Source: Clostridium sp. Marseille-P2415
GTDB lineage: Bacteria > Bacillota > Clostridia > Lachnospirales > Lachnospiraceae
NCBI RefSeq assembly: GCF_900155545.1
Contig: NZ_LT732526.1
Coordinates: 772,308 to 836,307 of the forward strand
Length of the DNA stretch: 64,000 nt
Reading direction: 5' to 3'
Shown here: piece by piece, positions 17,585-26,980 of the stretch
Numbering within the stretch: the first letter of the stretch is position 1
Layout of the letters: every line of letters starts with the position of its first letter
Notes under the pieces: generated by a model
The model's database searches: none
What the model was told of the DNA's origin: nothing
The model's input: only the letters and a program-made list of their open reading frames with translations
Made by a program: the position numbers and the translations under genes

Positions 17585-17621
17585 CTGAGAGTGACTTTAA
17601 ACCTCCATTACAATCTGTACA

Positions 17622-17651
17622 GAAGGCTGTTTTGATGTTAAAATAGCCTTA
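17622..17651 (+). terminator. Weak hairpin after smpB
   Basis: AAGGCTGTTTT pairs with AAAATAGCCTT apart from one mismatch. The T content is inside the stem and no T run follows, so termination would be weak. Confidence 0.35.
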
Positions 17652-17675
17652 GAATAATGTTGGGAGGAGAAGTGG

Positions 17676-19637
17676 ATGGCGCTATATGATTATGTAGGGG
17701 CATTAAGGCGGGGCCGTAAACAATATCAGGCTTCCGTTTCAAAAGGGGAATATCCGTATCTGCCGGTTCTTGATGAGATCTTATCTTATACGGATATTGT
17801 TTCAGAGGTGAATCTGGGAATTATGGATATTCCGCTGGAAAAGGTGGTGGGTACCAAGACGGAGGGGCGTACCAGCGCCTTTGCCAACAATTTTATGCCG
17901 CTTTTGTCGGAAAAGTCGGAGTTTGGGGCGAAATGGGCCTATCTGTATGACCACCAGATAGAAGAGGGAATCCACGATCCGATCGTAGCCTATGAATTTA
18001 TGAACCAGTATTACGTACAGGAAGGCAATAAAAGGGTCAGTGTCTTAAAGTATGTGGAAGCTTTCAGCATTGCGGCATCTGTCACACGCCTGATTCCCAA
18101 ACGGACCGACGATTTAAATAACAGGCTTTACTATGAATTCCTGGATTTTTATCAGGTATCCTTTAACTGTGATGTCTGGTTCAGCAAGGAAGGAAGCTAT
18201 GATAAGCTGTTAAAGGTAATGAATAAGAATCCGGACGAGGCCTGGAGCGAGGATGACAGGATTATTTTCAAATCCGCCTATGACCGTTTTTCCAAGGCAT
18301 TCCATGCTTTTGGCGGCGATGATTATGATATGACATGTTCGGATGCCTTTCTCATTTATGTGGAGCTGTTTGGATATAAAGTGGTGAAGGACCGGATCGA
18401 GGGGCAGATAAAAAAAGATCTGGTAAAGATAAAGGATGAGCTCCTTCTGGCCTCCAGAGGCAATAAGATCGCCCTGGTTGAACAGCCGGAAGAGGTGGAA
18501 GATGCTTTGGACAGCAGCCCCCTTAAGCTCATCAACTGGCTGCGCCCGTTCCAGTCCATCGAGCCGCAGATGTTAAAGATCGCATTTATCCATGCCAAGA
18601 CAGCAGCGACTTCAAGCTGGACCTATGGCCATGAGCTGGGACGGATGTATCTGGAACAGGCATTTGATAAAAATCTGCAGACCAAGGCGTTTTTTAACGC
18701 GGATTCAGAGCCTGAAACAGCTAAGGCCATTGACCAGGCAATTGCTGCCGGATGCAATGTCATATTTACTACGGCTTCCCAGATGATAAATCGAAGCGTC
18801 AAGACTGCGATTGAGCATCCGGAAGTGAAAATATTCAATTGCTCGGTCAATATGTCCTATTCATCCATCTGTACCTATTATGGAAGGATGTATGAGTCGA
18901 AATTTCTTATGGGAGCGCTGGCGGCTTCCATGGCCCGGGATGATAAGCTTGGATACATTGCAGATTATCCCATTTATGGAAACATTGCCAACATCAACGC
19001 ATTTGCTCTGGGAGCCAGAATGATAAACCCATATGCAAAGGTATATTTAGAATGGTCGAGGATAAAGGGAAGGGATGCACACATGGAACTTGAGAAAGAG
19101 GGAATCTCTTTTATTTCAGGGGATGATATGATAACTCCCCAAGCTCCGACCAGAGAATATGGCCTTTACCAGAAATCGGCTGATGGAACCCTTAAAAATC
19201 TGGCGACACCCATCTGGCATTGGGGAAAATTTTATGAAAGAATCGTCAACATTACCTGCCATGGGGCTTCCGACAGAAAGGAACTGAAGGGAAAACAGGC
19301 AATCAACTACTGGTGGGGAATGTCTGCGGATGTGATTGACGTCATTTGTTCTCAAAGTCTTCCTCATGGCACCAACAGGCTGATCACGTTTCTTAAGAAT
19401 TCCATCCGGGCAGGCAGCTTCCAGCCTTTTGTGGGAACCATTTATTCCCAGGATGGCCGGATTCAGTGCGAGGAAGAGATGAGCCTCACTCCCGAGGAAA
19501 TTACTACCATGAATTGGCTGACGGATAATGTGATGGGACAGATTCCTGCATTTGACGAGCTTACGGAAGAAGCGAAGTCTCTGGTACGTCTTCAGGGACA
19601 GACGATATACGAGACCACGGATATGGAGGAGCAGTAG
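17676..19637 (+). CDS. BMP-family protein without signal peptide, with ParB-like N-terminal region
   Basis: 653 residues. The C-terminal half (about 300-600) is a basic-membrane-protein (BMP/Med) type periplasmic-binding fold: 'KIAFIHAKTAATSSWTYGHE', 'GCNVIFTTASQMINRSVKTA', 'FLMGALAASMARDDKLGYIAD'. BMP proteins normally are lipoproteins that bind nucleosides, but this one begins 'MALYDYVGALRRGRKQ' with no signal or lipobox. Residues about 75-140 ('HDPIVAYEFMNQYYVQEGNKRVSVLK') resemble the ParB/sulfiredoxin-like fold. The product is therefore predicted to be cytoplasmic, possibly a nucleoside-sensing regulator. ATG 17676 follows GGGAGGAG. The next gene starts one base after its stop. Confidence 0.75.
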   Translation: MALYDYVGALRRGRKQYQASVSKGEYPYLPVLDEILSYTDIVSEVNLGIMDIPLEKVVGTKTEGRTSAFANNFMPLLSEKSEFGAKWAYLYDHQIEEGIHDPIVAYEFMNQYYVQEGNKRVSVLKYVEAFSIAASVTRLIPKRTDDLNNRLYYEFLDFYQVSFNCDVWFSKEGSYDKLLKVMNKNPDEAWSEDDRIIFKSAYDRFSKAFHAFGGDDYDMTCSDAFLIYVELFGYKVVKDRIEGQIKKDLVKIKDELLLASRGNKIALVEQPEEVEDALDSSPLKLINWLRPFQSIEPQMLKIAFIHAKTAATSSWTYGHELGRMYLEQAFDKNLQTKAFFNADSEPETAKAIDQAIAAGCNVIFTTASQMINRSVKTAIEHPEVKIFNCSVNMSYSSICTYYGRMYESKFLMGALAASMARDDKLGYIADYPIYGNIANINAFALGARMINPYAKVYLEWSRIKGRDAHMELEKEGISFISGDDMITPQAPTREYGLYQKSADGTLKNLATPIWHWGKFYERIVNITCHGASDRKELKGKQAINYWWGMSADVIDVICSQSLPHGTNRLITFLKNSIRAGSFQPFVGTIYSQDGRIQCEEEMSLTPEEITTMNWLTDNVMGQIPAFDELTEEAKSLVRLQGQTIYETTDMEEQ

Positions 19638-19638
19638 C

Positions 19639-20244
19639 GTGAAGATTCTGGTACTGTCTGATCATGAGTCAAAAACACTCTATGAATATTATACGCCGGA
19701 GAAGCTAAGGGACATTGACTTAATTATTTCCTGTGGGGACTTAAGGGCCAATTATCTCACTTTTTTTGCCACATGTTCCCACGCTCCGGTATTTTATGTC
19801 AGGGGAAATCATGACGGCCATTATAAAAACTGTCCGCCGGAAGGCTGCACCTGCATTGAGGATGATATTGTAACTTACAGGGGGATCCGGATCCTGGGGC
19901 TGGGCGGTTCCATGGAATACATTCCGGGTTCGCCCAATCAATACACGGAGCGGAGGATGGAGCAGAGAATCCGGCGCCTGTGGTGGAAGCTTAAGAAAAA
20001 AAAGGGATTTGATATCCTGGTCACCCACGCTCCGGCGTATAAGCTAAATGATCTGCCGGATCTCCCTCATCAGGGGTTTTTCTGCTTTAAGGATCTGATG
20101 GACAAGTATTCTCCAAAATATTTTTTCCACGGACATGTCCATGCCAATTATGGAAATGGGTTTAAAAGGGAGGATCATTACGGATGTACAACCGTTATTA
20201 ATGCGTATGAATATTATATTATTGATTATCCGGGAAGTCTGTAA
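19639..20244 (+). CDS. Calcineurin-like metallophosphoesterase
   Basis: 201 residues starting at GTG 19639, which follows GGAGG at normal spacing and lies one base after the previous stop. The dimetal phosphoesterase motifs are complete: 'VLSDHES' (DxH), 'SCGDLRANY' (GD), 'VRGNHDGHY' (GNHD), 'VTHAPAY' (H) and 'FFHGHVHANYG' (GHxH). The substrate is unknown; relatives act on phosphodiesters, nucleotides or phosphoproteins. Coupling to the BMP-like gene suggests a joint role, perhaps in nucleotide signalling, but this is inference. Confidence 0.87.
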   Translation: MKILVLSDHESKTLYEYYTPEKLRDIDLIISCGDLRANYLTFFATCSHAPVFYVRGNHDGHYKNCPPEGCTCIEDDIVTYRGIRILGLGGSMEYIPGSPNQYTERRMEQRIRRLWWKLKKKKGFDILVTHAPAYKLNDLPDLPHQGFFCFKDLMDKYSPKYFFHGHVHANYGNGFKREDHYGCTTVINAYEYYIIDYPGSL

Positions 20245-20309
20245 CAAATTAAATAGGCGGTTACATACTATATAACAGAAGCCCGATCGGTAAAGCCTCA
20301 AAAAGAGTA

Positions 20310-20338
20310 TTGACAATCCGGCTCTATTTTTGTAAGAT
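20310..20338 (+). promoter_or_regulatory. Sigma-A promoter of the CDF exporter transcript
   Basis: TTGACA, 17-base spacer, TAAGAT, placed just before the riboswitch. Confidence 0.8.
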
Positions 20339-20373
20339 GTAGAGACACTCTTTGCACTGCATATTAATCTACA

Positions 20374-20470
20374 GTACAAACTGAGCAGGCGATAGCGATT
20401 TTGAGCTATAGGGCCGGGTTGCCAAGTGCGACAACGGATGATTTCATTGCATCTGTGGGACAGTAGTTTA
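20374..20470 (+). ncRNA. NiCo (czcD) riboswitch aptamer
   Basis: The segment carries the conserved strings of the cobalt/nickel riboswitch in order: ACTGAGCAGGC, GGGCCGGGTTGC, GCGACAACGGATGA, CATCTGTGGGACAGT. The expected four-way junction forms: P1 ACTG/CAGT, P2 ATAGC/GCTAT, P3 GTTG/CAAC, P4 GATG/CATC. It lies upstream of a cation-diffusion-facilitator gene, the usual partner. The family is known to sense Co2+/Ni2+ (and possibly Fe2+) and to switch expression on. Confidence 0.93.
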
Positions 20471-20502
20471 CTTGTATTGTTCCACAGGTGCATTTTTGTT
20501 TT
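20448..20502 (+). terminator. Riboswitch-controlled terminator before the CDF gene
   Basis: TGCATCTGTGG, which is part of the aptamer P4/junction, can instead pair with CCACAGGTGCA, followed by TTTTTGTTTT. Metal binding to the aptamer would block this hairpin and allow read-through. A further hairpin (GTGCATTTTT / AAAAATGCAC, 20488-20520) overlaps it. Confidence 0.82.
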
Positions 20503-20578
20503 AAAATATTAAAAATGCACGGTTGGGGACATATCGCAAGTGCCATAGGGCTATCTTATTCAATTGGAGGTAACTGTT

Positions 20579-21499
20579 ATGGAACGATTTTTAAAAAGGA
20601 AAAAGGAAAGAGACGCAATAGGCATTGCCATGCATGTATCAACCGTCAGCATTGTAATCAATCTGTTTCTTTCCGCATTTAAGCTGGCAGCCGGTATCCT
20701 GGGGCATTCGGGAGCTATGATTTCCGATGCGGTTCATTCGGCATCCGATGTATTCAGCACTTTTATCGTAATCATCGGAGTTCGCATTGCCGGTAAATCG
20801 TCAGATAAGGAGCACCCTTACGGACATGACCGGATGGAGTGTGTGGCTTCCATTATACTGGCAGTGACGCTTATGGCCACCGGAATTGCGATCGGCATAA
20901 GCGGAGTCCGTAAGATTACTGCCGGAAATGAAGAAGAAGTTGTGATACCGGGACTGCTTGCATTGTTTGCTGCGGTTTTATCCATTGTGGTAAAGGAATG
21001 GATGTACTGGTATACAAGAGCGGCTGCCAGGAAAATAAGTTCCGGGGCAGTCATGGCGGATGCCTGGCACCACCGCTCGGATGCGCTGTCATCCGTAGGA
21101 GCCATGATCGGAATTGCCGGAGCCAGGCTTGGTTTTCCGGTTCTTGATCCGGCTGCCAGCGTGGTAATCTGTTTCTTTATTGAAAAGGCAGCAATTGATG
21201 TATTCCGGGATGCCATGGATAAGATGGTGGATAAATCCTGCGATGATGATACGGTCCGGAAGATGCGGGAATCTGCTATGGCGGTGATGGGAGTGAAGCG
21301 GATCGATGATATCAGGACCAGGATGTTCGGAGCGAAAGTGTACGTGGACATTGAAATTGCGGCTGAGGGCAAGCTGGAGCTTGTGGAGTCCCATAAAATT
21401 GCTGAAAATGTACATCTTTCCATTGAGGAACATTTTCCGGATGTAAAGCACTGCATGGTACATGTGAATCCTCTGGTTGAAGCAGAAGAAAATGAATGA
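20579..21499 (+). CDS. Cation diffusion facilitator (CDF) metal exporter
   Basis: 306 residues from ATG 20579 (GGAGGT upstream; a TTG at 20564 would start inside the ribosome binding site). Six membrane segments in the first 210 residues carry the metal-site pairs 'SDAVHSASD' (segment 2) and 'ADAWHHRSD' (segment 5), each HxxxD. The C-terminal 80 residues form the cytoplasmic ferredoxin-like metal-sensing domain. CDF proteins expel divalent metals in exchange for protons. The NiCo riboswitch upstream points to cobalt/nickel, possibly iron, as the substrate. Its stop overlaps the next gene's start. Confidence 0.93.
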   Translation: MERFLKRKKERDAIGIAMHVSTVSIVINLFLSAFKLAAGILGHSGAMISDAVHSASDVFSTFIVIIGVRIAGKSSDKEHPYGHDRMECVASIILAVTLMATGIAIGISGVRKITAGNEEEVVIPGLLALFAAVLSIVVKEWMYWYTRAAARKISSGAVMADAWHHRSDALSSVGAMIGIAGARLGFPVLDPAASVVICFFIEKAAIDVFRDAMDKMVDKSCDDDTVRKMRESAMAVMGVKRIDDIRTRMFGAKVYVDIEIAAEGKLELVESHKIAENVHLSIEEHFPDVKHCMVHVNPLVEAEENE

Positions 21500-22013
21500 A
21501 ACCATTAAAAATTTACTGGAACGGAGAAGCGTGCGCAGTTATACCTCGAAACAGGTGGCAAAAGAAGTACTACATACCATTCTGGAGGCAGGTACCTTTG
21601 CACCGTCAGGGATGAACCGCCAGCCGGTGGTCATGGCAGCGGTACAAAACCCGGAAATCCGCGACAGGCTGTCTAAGCTGAATGCTTCGGTCACAGGAAC
21701 TGACAATGATCCTTTTTACGGTGCCCCTACGGTGATCGTGGTACTTGCGGACCGGACGTCAGCAACGTATGTTTATGACGGTTCCGTGGCAATGGCAAAT
21801 CTGATGAATGCGGCCCACGCTGTCGGAGTTGATTCCTGCTGGGTTCACAGGGCCAGAGAAGTATTTGAGAGTGAGGAAGGAAAGCAGCTTTTAAAAGAAT
21901 GGGGAATCCAGGGAGATTATGAAGGAATTGGCCACTGCATTCTTGGATATGGAGCAGATGAGTACCCTCAGGCTAAGCCGAGAAAAGAGCATGCAATTGT
22001 TTACGTGGAATAA
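21492..22013 (+). CDS. Nitroreductase-family FMN oxidoreductase
   Basis: 173 residues; the fold begins with the classic 'LLERRSVRSYTSKQV' and continues 'TFAPSGMNRQPVVMAAV' and 'DGSVAMANLMNAAHAVGVDS' (FMN contacts). The C-terminus 'GHCILGYGADEYPQAKPRKE' is the usual family ending. It is a single-domain NAD(P)H-type flavin reductase of unknown substrate. ATG 21492 overlaps the CDF stop by eight bases, so it is translated together with the exporter and falls under the same riboswitch. Why a flavoenzyme is co-expressed with a metal exporter is unclear. Confidence 0.88.
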   Translation: MNETIKNLLERRSVRSYTSKQVAKEVLHTILEAGTFAPSGMNRQPVVMAAVQNPEIRDRLSKLNASVTGTDNDPFYGAPTVIVVLADRTSATYVYDGSVAMANLMNAAHAVGVDSCWVHRAREVFESEEGKQLLKEWGIQGDYEGIGHCILGYGADEYPQAKPRKEHAIVYVE

Positions 22014-22028
22014 TGCAGGAAGCGAAAA

Positions 22029-22064
22029 AGGGCTGCGTACGTAAAATACGCGGCTCTTCTTTTT
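22029..22064 (+). terminator. Intrinsic terminator after the nitroreductase gene
   Basis: Stem AGGGCTGCGTA / TACGCGGCTCT (two G-T pairs) followed by a T-rich tract. Confidence 0.82.
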
Positions 22065-22118
22065 AACCTGTGTATTTCGGTATAACTTCAAATTATAATA
22101 CACATTCCTATTATTTAG

Positions 22119-22147
22119 TTGACAAATAGAAGTTAGATTGCTATCAT
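22119..22147 (+). promoter_or_regulatory. Sigma-A promoter of ilvN
   Basis: TTGACA, 17-base spacer, TATCAT. The leader would be only about 25 bases, leaving no room for a T-box or peptide attenuator. Confidence 0.75.
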
Positions 22148-22179
22148 TTAAATTATTATACAAAAAGGCAGGGATATGG

Positions 22180-22680
22180 ATGGAAAGAATCGTATTATCA
22201 TTGTTAGTTGATAACACCTCCGGCGTTTTGAGCCGTGTGGCCGGTCTGTTCAGCCGCCGCGGCTATAATATTGAAAGTCTTACGGTCGGCGTGACTGCGG
22301 ATGAGAGATATTCCAGAATGACAGTGGTGTCCATCGGCGATCAGGAGATTTTAGACCAGATTGAAAAGCAGCTCAGGAAGCTTGAGGATGTAAGGGATAT
22401 CAAAGAATTAAAGCCAGGACGTTCGGTTTACAGAGAACTCATTCTGGTCAAGGTCCGGGCCAACTCCAGTGAACGCCAGGCTGTCAGCGCCATAGCGGAT
22501 ATTTTCAGAGCCACCGTTGTAGATGTGGGCAAAGATTCCTTGACCGTCATGCTGACAGGTGACCAGTCAAAGCTTGATGCACTTATTAACCTGCTTGAGG
22601 ATTACGAGATATTAGAGCTTGCAAGAACCGGCCTTACCGGACTTTCCAGAGGCTCCGATGACATCCGTTATCTGCCGTAG
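22180..22680 (+). CDS. ilvN: Acetolactate synthase small (regulatory) subunit
   Basis: 166 residues. The N-terminal ACT domain ('VDNTSGVLSRVAGLFSRRGY', 'IESLTVGVTADERYSRMTVV') binds valine for feedback control, and a C-terminal regulatory domain follows ('VKVRANSSERQAVSAIADIF'). It pairs with IlvB, the catalytic subunit, whose gene is not adjacent. ATG 22180 follows AAGGCAGGGA; an ATG four bases upstream is out of frame. It is followed 111 bases later by ilvC. Confidence 0.94.
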   Translation: MERIVLSLLVDNTSGVLSRVAGLFSRRGYNIESLTVGVTADERYSRMTVVSIGDQEILDQIEKQLRKLEDVRDIKELKPGRSVYRELILVKVRANSSERQAVSAIADIFRATVVDVGKDSLTVMLTGDQSKLDALINLLEDYEILELARTGLTGLSRGSDDIRYLP

Positions 22681-22776
22681 GCAGTCTCAACTTATTAGCT
22701 AGGGGTATTGCCAAAGGCGGACAGTGAGCCGTCGGCATGGTTCCTTTAACAAAATATATCATGAGTCAGTATATGA

Positions 22777-23802
<1,026 letters not shown>

Positions 23803-23845
23803 GGGCTGCATTGCATAGCTACGAGCAGTGCGTCTATAAAAGCGG

Positions 23846-23886
23846 AAGAGTCCGGAAAAAAGCTTGCCTTTTTCCGGACTCTTTTG
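23846..23886 (+). terminator. Strong terminator after ilvC
   Basis: Fifteen-bp perfect stem AAGAGTCCGGAAAAA / TTTTTCCGGACTCTT with T-rich end; the A tract on the 5' arm could make it work on both strands. Confidence 0.85.
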
Positions 23887-23988
23887 ATTTTATAGACATA
23901 CGGCGACAGCCGTCAAGCGAGAAGGAGCGAAGCGGATTCGAGCTTGATCACTGCGGCCTGGCGGGTTGCACAATCAAACTTTCATTCT

Positions 23989-24885
23989 TTAATCCCTGCC
24001 TCTCCATCTCATAACTTCAAAAAAATTCTCCATAGCCGCAGACACTCCCCCCGGATTATAAGCAAACCCGACCGTTCTCCTCTTAATCGCGGTTTCTATA
24101 GGAATCTCGATCAAATCCCCGCGGTCCAGCTCCTCCTGCACAAACTCTTTTATCACACACCCGATGCCCAGCCCGATCTTGGCAAACTCAATCAAAAGAT
24201 CCATCGTGGTGACCTCTAACAACTGATTCGGCACGATCTGCCTTTCATTCAAATATTCATCAATATACTTCCTTGTCATATTATTCTTATCCAAAAGGAG
24301 TATATTCCCCGTCTGAAAGAGGTCCGCATCCCGTCCTTCCCTCAGATACAGATTATCCAGATAGGATTTTGTAGCCACAAATGTATCCTGGATGTTCATA
24401 ATCGGCTGAAACAAAAGCGGACGGCGGTTTGACGGTTCCGCGATCACCCCCAGATCGATCTGCTGCTGTTCCAGCATGCTGACCGTATGGGAAGTGGACT
24501 GGCTTTCAATCGTAATCTTAATATGAGGATATTTCTCAATGAACCCCTTCAAATAAGGGAGCAGGATATACTTACAAAGAGTATTGCTGACACCGATTCT
24601 CAAATGGCCGATATGAAAATCCTTGATCCGTTTCAGCTCCTGCTCTCCGCGGCCTAATGCCTCAAAAGCAGCCTTTGCATGATTATATAGAAGCTTTCCC
24701 TCTTCCGTGAGCTGTACTCCCCTTGAATTTCTCGTAAATAAAGCGACCTCCAGGCTGTCCTCCAGCTTACTGATGGATTTGCTGATAGCCGGTTGGCTGA
24801 TGTACAGTTCTTTCGCAGCCTTCGATATATTTCCGGCTTTTGCGACTTCATAAAATATCTTATATTGGGAAAGATTTTGTTCCAT
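23989..24885 (-). CDS. LysR-family regulator, divergent from leuCD
   Basis: 298 residues from the ATG at 24885 (minus strand, AAGGAAA upstream). The N-terminal winged helix-turn-helix reads 'FYEVAKAGNISKAAKELYIS' and 'QPAISKSISKLED'. The rest is the periplasmic-binding-like effector domain ('HLRIGVSNTLCKYILLPYL'). It is transcribed away from leuC with a 194-base AT-rich region between them. LysR regulators commonly control the divergent neighbour, so regulation of leuCD is likely. The effector, perhaps 2-isopropylmalate, is a guess. It is convergent with ilvC. Confidence 0.88.
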   Translation of the reverse strand: MEQNLSQYKIFYEVAKAGNISKAAKELYISQPAISKSISKLEDSLEVALFTRNSRGVQLTEEGKLLYNHAKAAFEALGRGEQELKRIKDFHIGHLRIGVSNTLCKYILLPYLKGFIEKYPHIKITIESQSTSHTVSMLEQQQIDLGVIAEPSNRRPLLFQPIMNIQDTFVATKSYLDNLYLREGRDADLFQTGNILLLDKNNMTRKYIDEYLNERQIVPNQLLEVTTMDLLIEFAKIGLGIGCVIKEFVQEELDRGDLIEIPIETAIKRRTVGFAYNPGGVSAAMENFFEVMRWRGRD

Positions 24886-25079
24886 ATTAAGATTTCCTTT
24901 CCTTGTTAATCGCCCACGCCCTATGGGCATAAAGGGATACCCGGAGGGTGCCTTATTTCATAACTTACTATTATATTAAATATTCATATTATGTATTTCT
25001 ATTATATCAATAAGTATGTTAGAATGTAAAGCAGGAAAATGACAGAGGTTCATTTATAATTAACAGGAGGATGCAGACT
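24886..25079. promoter_or_regulatory. Divergent control region of lysR gene and leuC
   Basis: 194 bases, very AT-rich between 24955 and 25030. A leuC -10 candidate TAGAAT (25020-25025) has only a poor -35 (TTCTAT), as expected for an activator-dependent promoter. No clear symmetric operator could be fixed by eye. Confidence 0.4.
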
Positions 25080-26345
25080 ATGGGAATGACAATGACCCAG
25101 AAGATTTTGGCAGACCATGCAGGGCTTTCCGAGGTAAAGGCCGGACAGCTTATCGAAGCGGATCTGGATCTGGTATTGGGAAATGATATCACCTCACCGG
25201 TTGCCATTAAAGAAATGGAGAAATTTAATAAGGAAACGATCTTTCATAAAGATAAGATTGCCCTGGTCATGGACCATTTTATTCCAAATAAAGACATTAA
25301 ATCTGCGGAAAACTGCAAATGCTGCCGTGATTTTGCCTGCAGGCATGAGATCACCAATTATTTCGACGTAGGACAGATGGGAATTGAACATGCCCTGCTT
25401 CCGGAAAAAGGTCTTGTCGTTGCAGGAGATGCGGTCATAGGAGCAGATTCCCATACGTGCACCTATGGCGCTTTGGGCGCTTTTTCCACCGGTGTTGGAA
25501 GCACGGATATGGCGGCAGGCATGGTAACCGGGAAAGCCTGGTTCAAGGTTCCGCCGGCAATAAAGTTCGAACTGGTTGGGAAACCATCCAAATGGGTCAG
25601 CGGCAAGGACGTTATTTTACATATCATAGGTATGATCGGCGTTGACGGCGCCTTGTATAAGTCCATGGAGTTTACCGGAGACGGGATCCGGAATTTATCC
25701 ATGGATGACCGGTTTACCATCTGCAATATGGCCATAGAGGCCGGTGGAAAGAACGGTATTTTCCCTGTGGATGATCTGGCCATCCAGTACATGAAGGACC
25801 ATTCAAAACGTGATTACAGGATTTATGAGGCGGACGCAGATGCAGAATATGAGGAAATTTACACCATCGATCTATCCAAATTAGAGCCGACGGTGGCATT
25901 CCCCCACCTTCCCGAGAATACCAGGACCATTGGTGCCTTCGGTGAAATCAAGGTTGACCAGTCCGTGATCGGTTCCTGTACCAACGGAAGGCTTGATGAC
26001 ATGCGCATAGCAGCAGCTGTCATGAAAGGACGGAAAGTGGCGAAACAGGTACGCTGCATTGTGATCCCTGCTACACAGGAAATCTATTTACAGTCTATGA
26101 AGGAAGGGCTTTTAGAAATTTTTATCGAGGTTGGAGCTGTGGTCAGTACACCAACCTGCGGTCCGTGCCTGGGCGGCTACATGGGGATTCTGGCGGCAGG
26201 AGAGCGCTGTATCTCTACTACAAACCGCAACTTTGTGGGGCGTATGGGCCATGTAGAATCAGAGGTATATCTGGCAAGTCCTGCAGTGGCGGCAGCAAGC
26301 GCCATAACCGGTCGGATATCTTCGCCCGGTGAACTGGGATTATAG
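25080..26345 (+). CDS. leuC: 3-isopropylmalate dehydratase large subunit
   Basis: 421 residues of the shorter, LeuC2/HacA-like type. [4Fe-4S] ligands are in '[10 protein letters not shown]' and '[13 protein letters not shown]'. Substrate and fold motifs include 'MDHFIPNKD', '[20 protein letters not shown]' and '[13 protein letters not shown]'. It isomerises 2-isopropylmalate to 3-isopropylmalate with LeuD. ATG 25080 is chosen because AGGAGG (25065-25070) directly abuts an earlier ATG at 25071, leaving no spacing for it. leuD follows after 13 bases. A homoaconitase or methylmalate role is possible in this subfamily but leucine synthesis fits the context. Confidence 0.92.
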   Translation: MGMTMTQKILADHAGLSEVKAGQLIEADLDLVLGNDITSPVAIKEMEKFNKETIFHKDKIALVMDHFIPNKDIKSAENCKCCRDFACRHEITNYFDVGQMGIEHALLPEKGLVVAGDAVIGADSHTCTYGALGAFSTGVGSTDMAAGMVTGKAWFKVPPAIKFELVGKPSKWVSGKDVILHIIGMIGVDGALYKSMEFTGDGIRNLSMDDRFTICNMAIEAGGKNGIFPVDDLAIQYMKDHSKRDYRIYEADADAEYEEIYTIDLSKLEPTVAFPHLPENTRTIGAFGEIKVDQSVIGSCTNGRLDDMRIAAAVMKGRKVAKQVRCIVIPATQEIYLQSMKEGLLEIFIEVGAVVSTPTCGPCLGGYMGILAAGERCISTTNRNFVGRMGHVESEVYLASPAVAAASAITGRISSPGELGL

Positions 26346-26358
26346 GAGGTTGTAAAAG

Positions 26359-26847
26359 ATGAAGGCATGTGGATCTGTTTTTAAATATGGCGATAATGTA
26401 GATACCGATGTGATCATACCGGCAAGGTATTTGAATATTACGGATGGAAATGAGCTGGCAAAGCACTGCATGGAGGACATTGACAGGGCTTTTGTAAATA
26501 AAGTGAAGAAGGGAGACATCATCGTGGCCAATAAAAATTTTGGCTGTGGGTCTTCCAGGGAGCATGCTCCGTTAGTAATCAAATGCGCCGGAGTAAGTTG
26601 TGTCATTGCTGAGACATTTGCAAGGATTTTCTACCGGAACGCAATCAATATCGGCCTTCCTATTATAGAATGCCCGGAGGCAGCAAAGGCGATTCAGGCA
26701 GGAGATGAGGTATCGGTAGATTTTGACAGCGGCATCATCACCGATAAAACGACAGGGGAATCCTTTGAGGGGCAGGCGTTTCCTCCTTTTATGCAGGAAA
26801 TTATATCGGCAGGAGGATTGTTTCCTTATATAAATAAGAAAAAATAA
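26359..26847 (+). CDS. leuD: 3-isopropylmalate dehydratase small subunit
   Basis: 162 residues, typical for the small-subunit partner of HacA-like LeuC. It has the swivelling-domain motifs '[15 protein letters not shown]', '[18 protein letters not shown]' and '[19 protein letters not shown]'. The 'YLNI' loop after 'IPAR' is the specificity segment. Translation starts at ATG 26359 behind AGGAGG, 13 bases after leuC. No leuB or leuA lies nearby. A terminator follows. Confidence 0.93.
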   Translation: MKACGSVFKYGDNVDTDVIIPARYLNITDGNELAKHCMEDIDRAFVNKVKKGDIIVANKNFGCGSSREHAPLVIKCAGVSCVIAETFARIFYRNAINIGLPIIECPEAAKAIQAGDEVSVDFDSGIITDKTTGESFEGQAFPPFMQEIISAGGLFPYINKKK

Positions 26848-26868
26848 CTGTTATTTCCATGGAAAACG

Positions 26869-26919
26869 AGTCCGTAATTGTCAGATATTGTATCTGGCAT
26901 TTGCGGACTTTTGTTTTTG
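26869..26919 (+). terminator. Intrinsic terminator after leuD
   Basis: Two-part stem (AGTCCG / CGGACT and GTCAGATA / TATCTGGC) with TTTTGTTTTT at the end. Confidence 0.8.
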
Positions 26920-26923
26920 AACG

Positions 26924-26952
26924 TTGTCAATCCAACTGATACGTATTATAAT
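26924..26952 (+). promoter_or_regulatory. Sigma-A promoter for ybaK
   Basis: TTGTCA, 17-base spacer, TATAAT, 28 bases before the start codon. Confidence 0.75.
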
Positions 26953-26980
26953 TAGAAAAAAATTCAAGGAGTTGATTTAT

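Noticed and set aside
17585-17675. Possible tmRNA (ssrA) gene directly after smpB
   Set aside because: The gap is only 91 bases and has no tRNA-like ends or tag reading frame.
20818-21456. Long antisense open frame opposite the CDF gene
   Set aside because: It mirrors the codon periodicity of the sense gene, has no ribosome binding site and shows no recognisable protein features.
22014-22179. T-box or leader-peptide attenuator before ilvN
   Set aside because: A strong promoter lies so close to the start codon that the transcript leader is only about 25 bases.
23887-23988. Possible small gene after the ilvC terminator
   Set aside because: The open frames there have no ribosome binding site and lie across a terminator and the end of the LysR gene.
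26924-26980. Upstream ATG for ybaK giving a 19-residue extension
   Set aside because: This start overlaps a TTGTCA/TATAAT promoter and lacks a ribosome binding site; ATG 26981 has AAGGAG.
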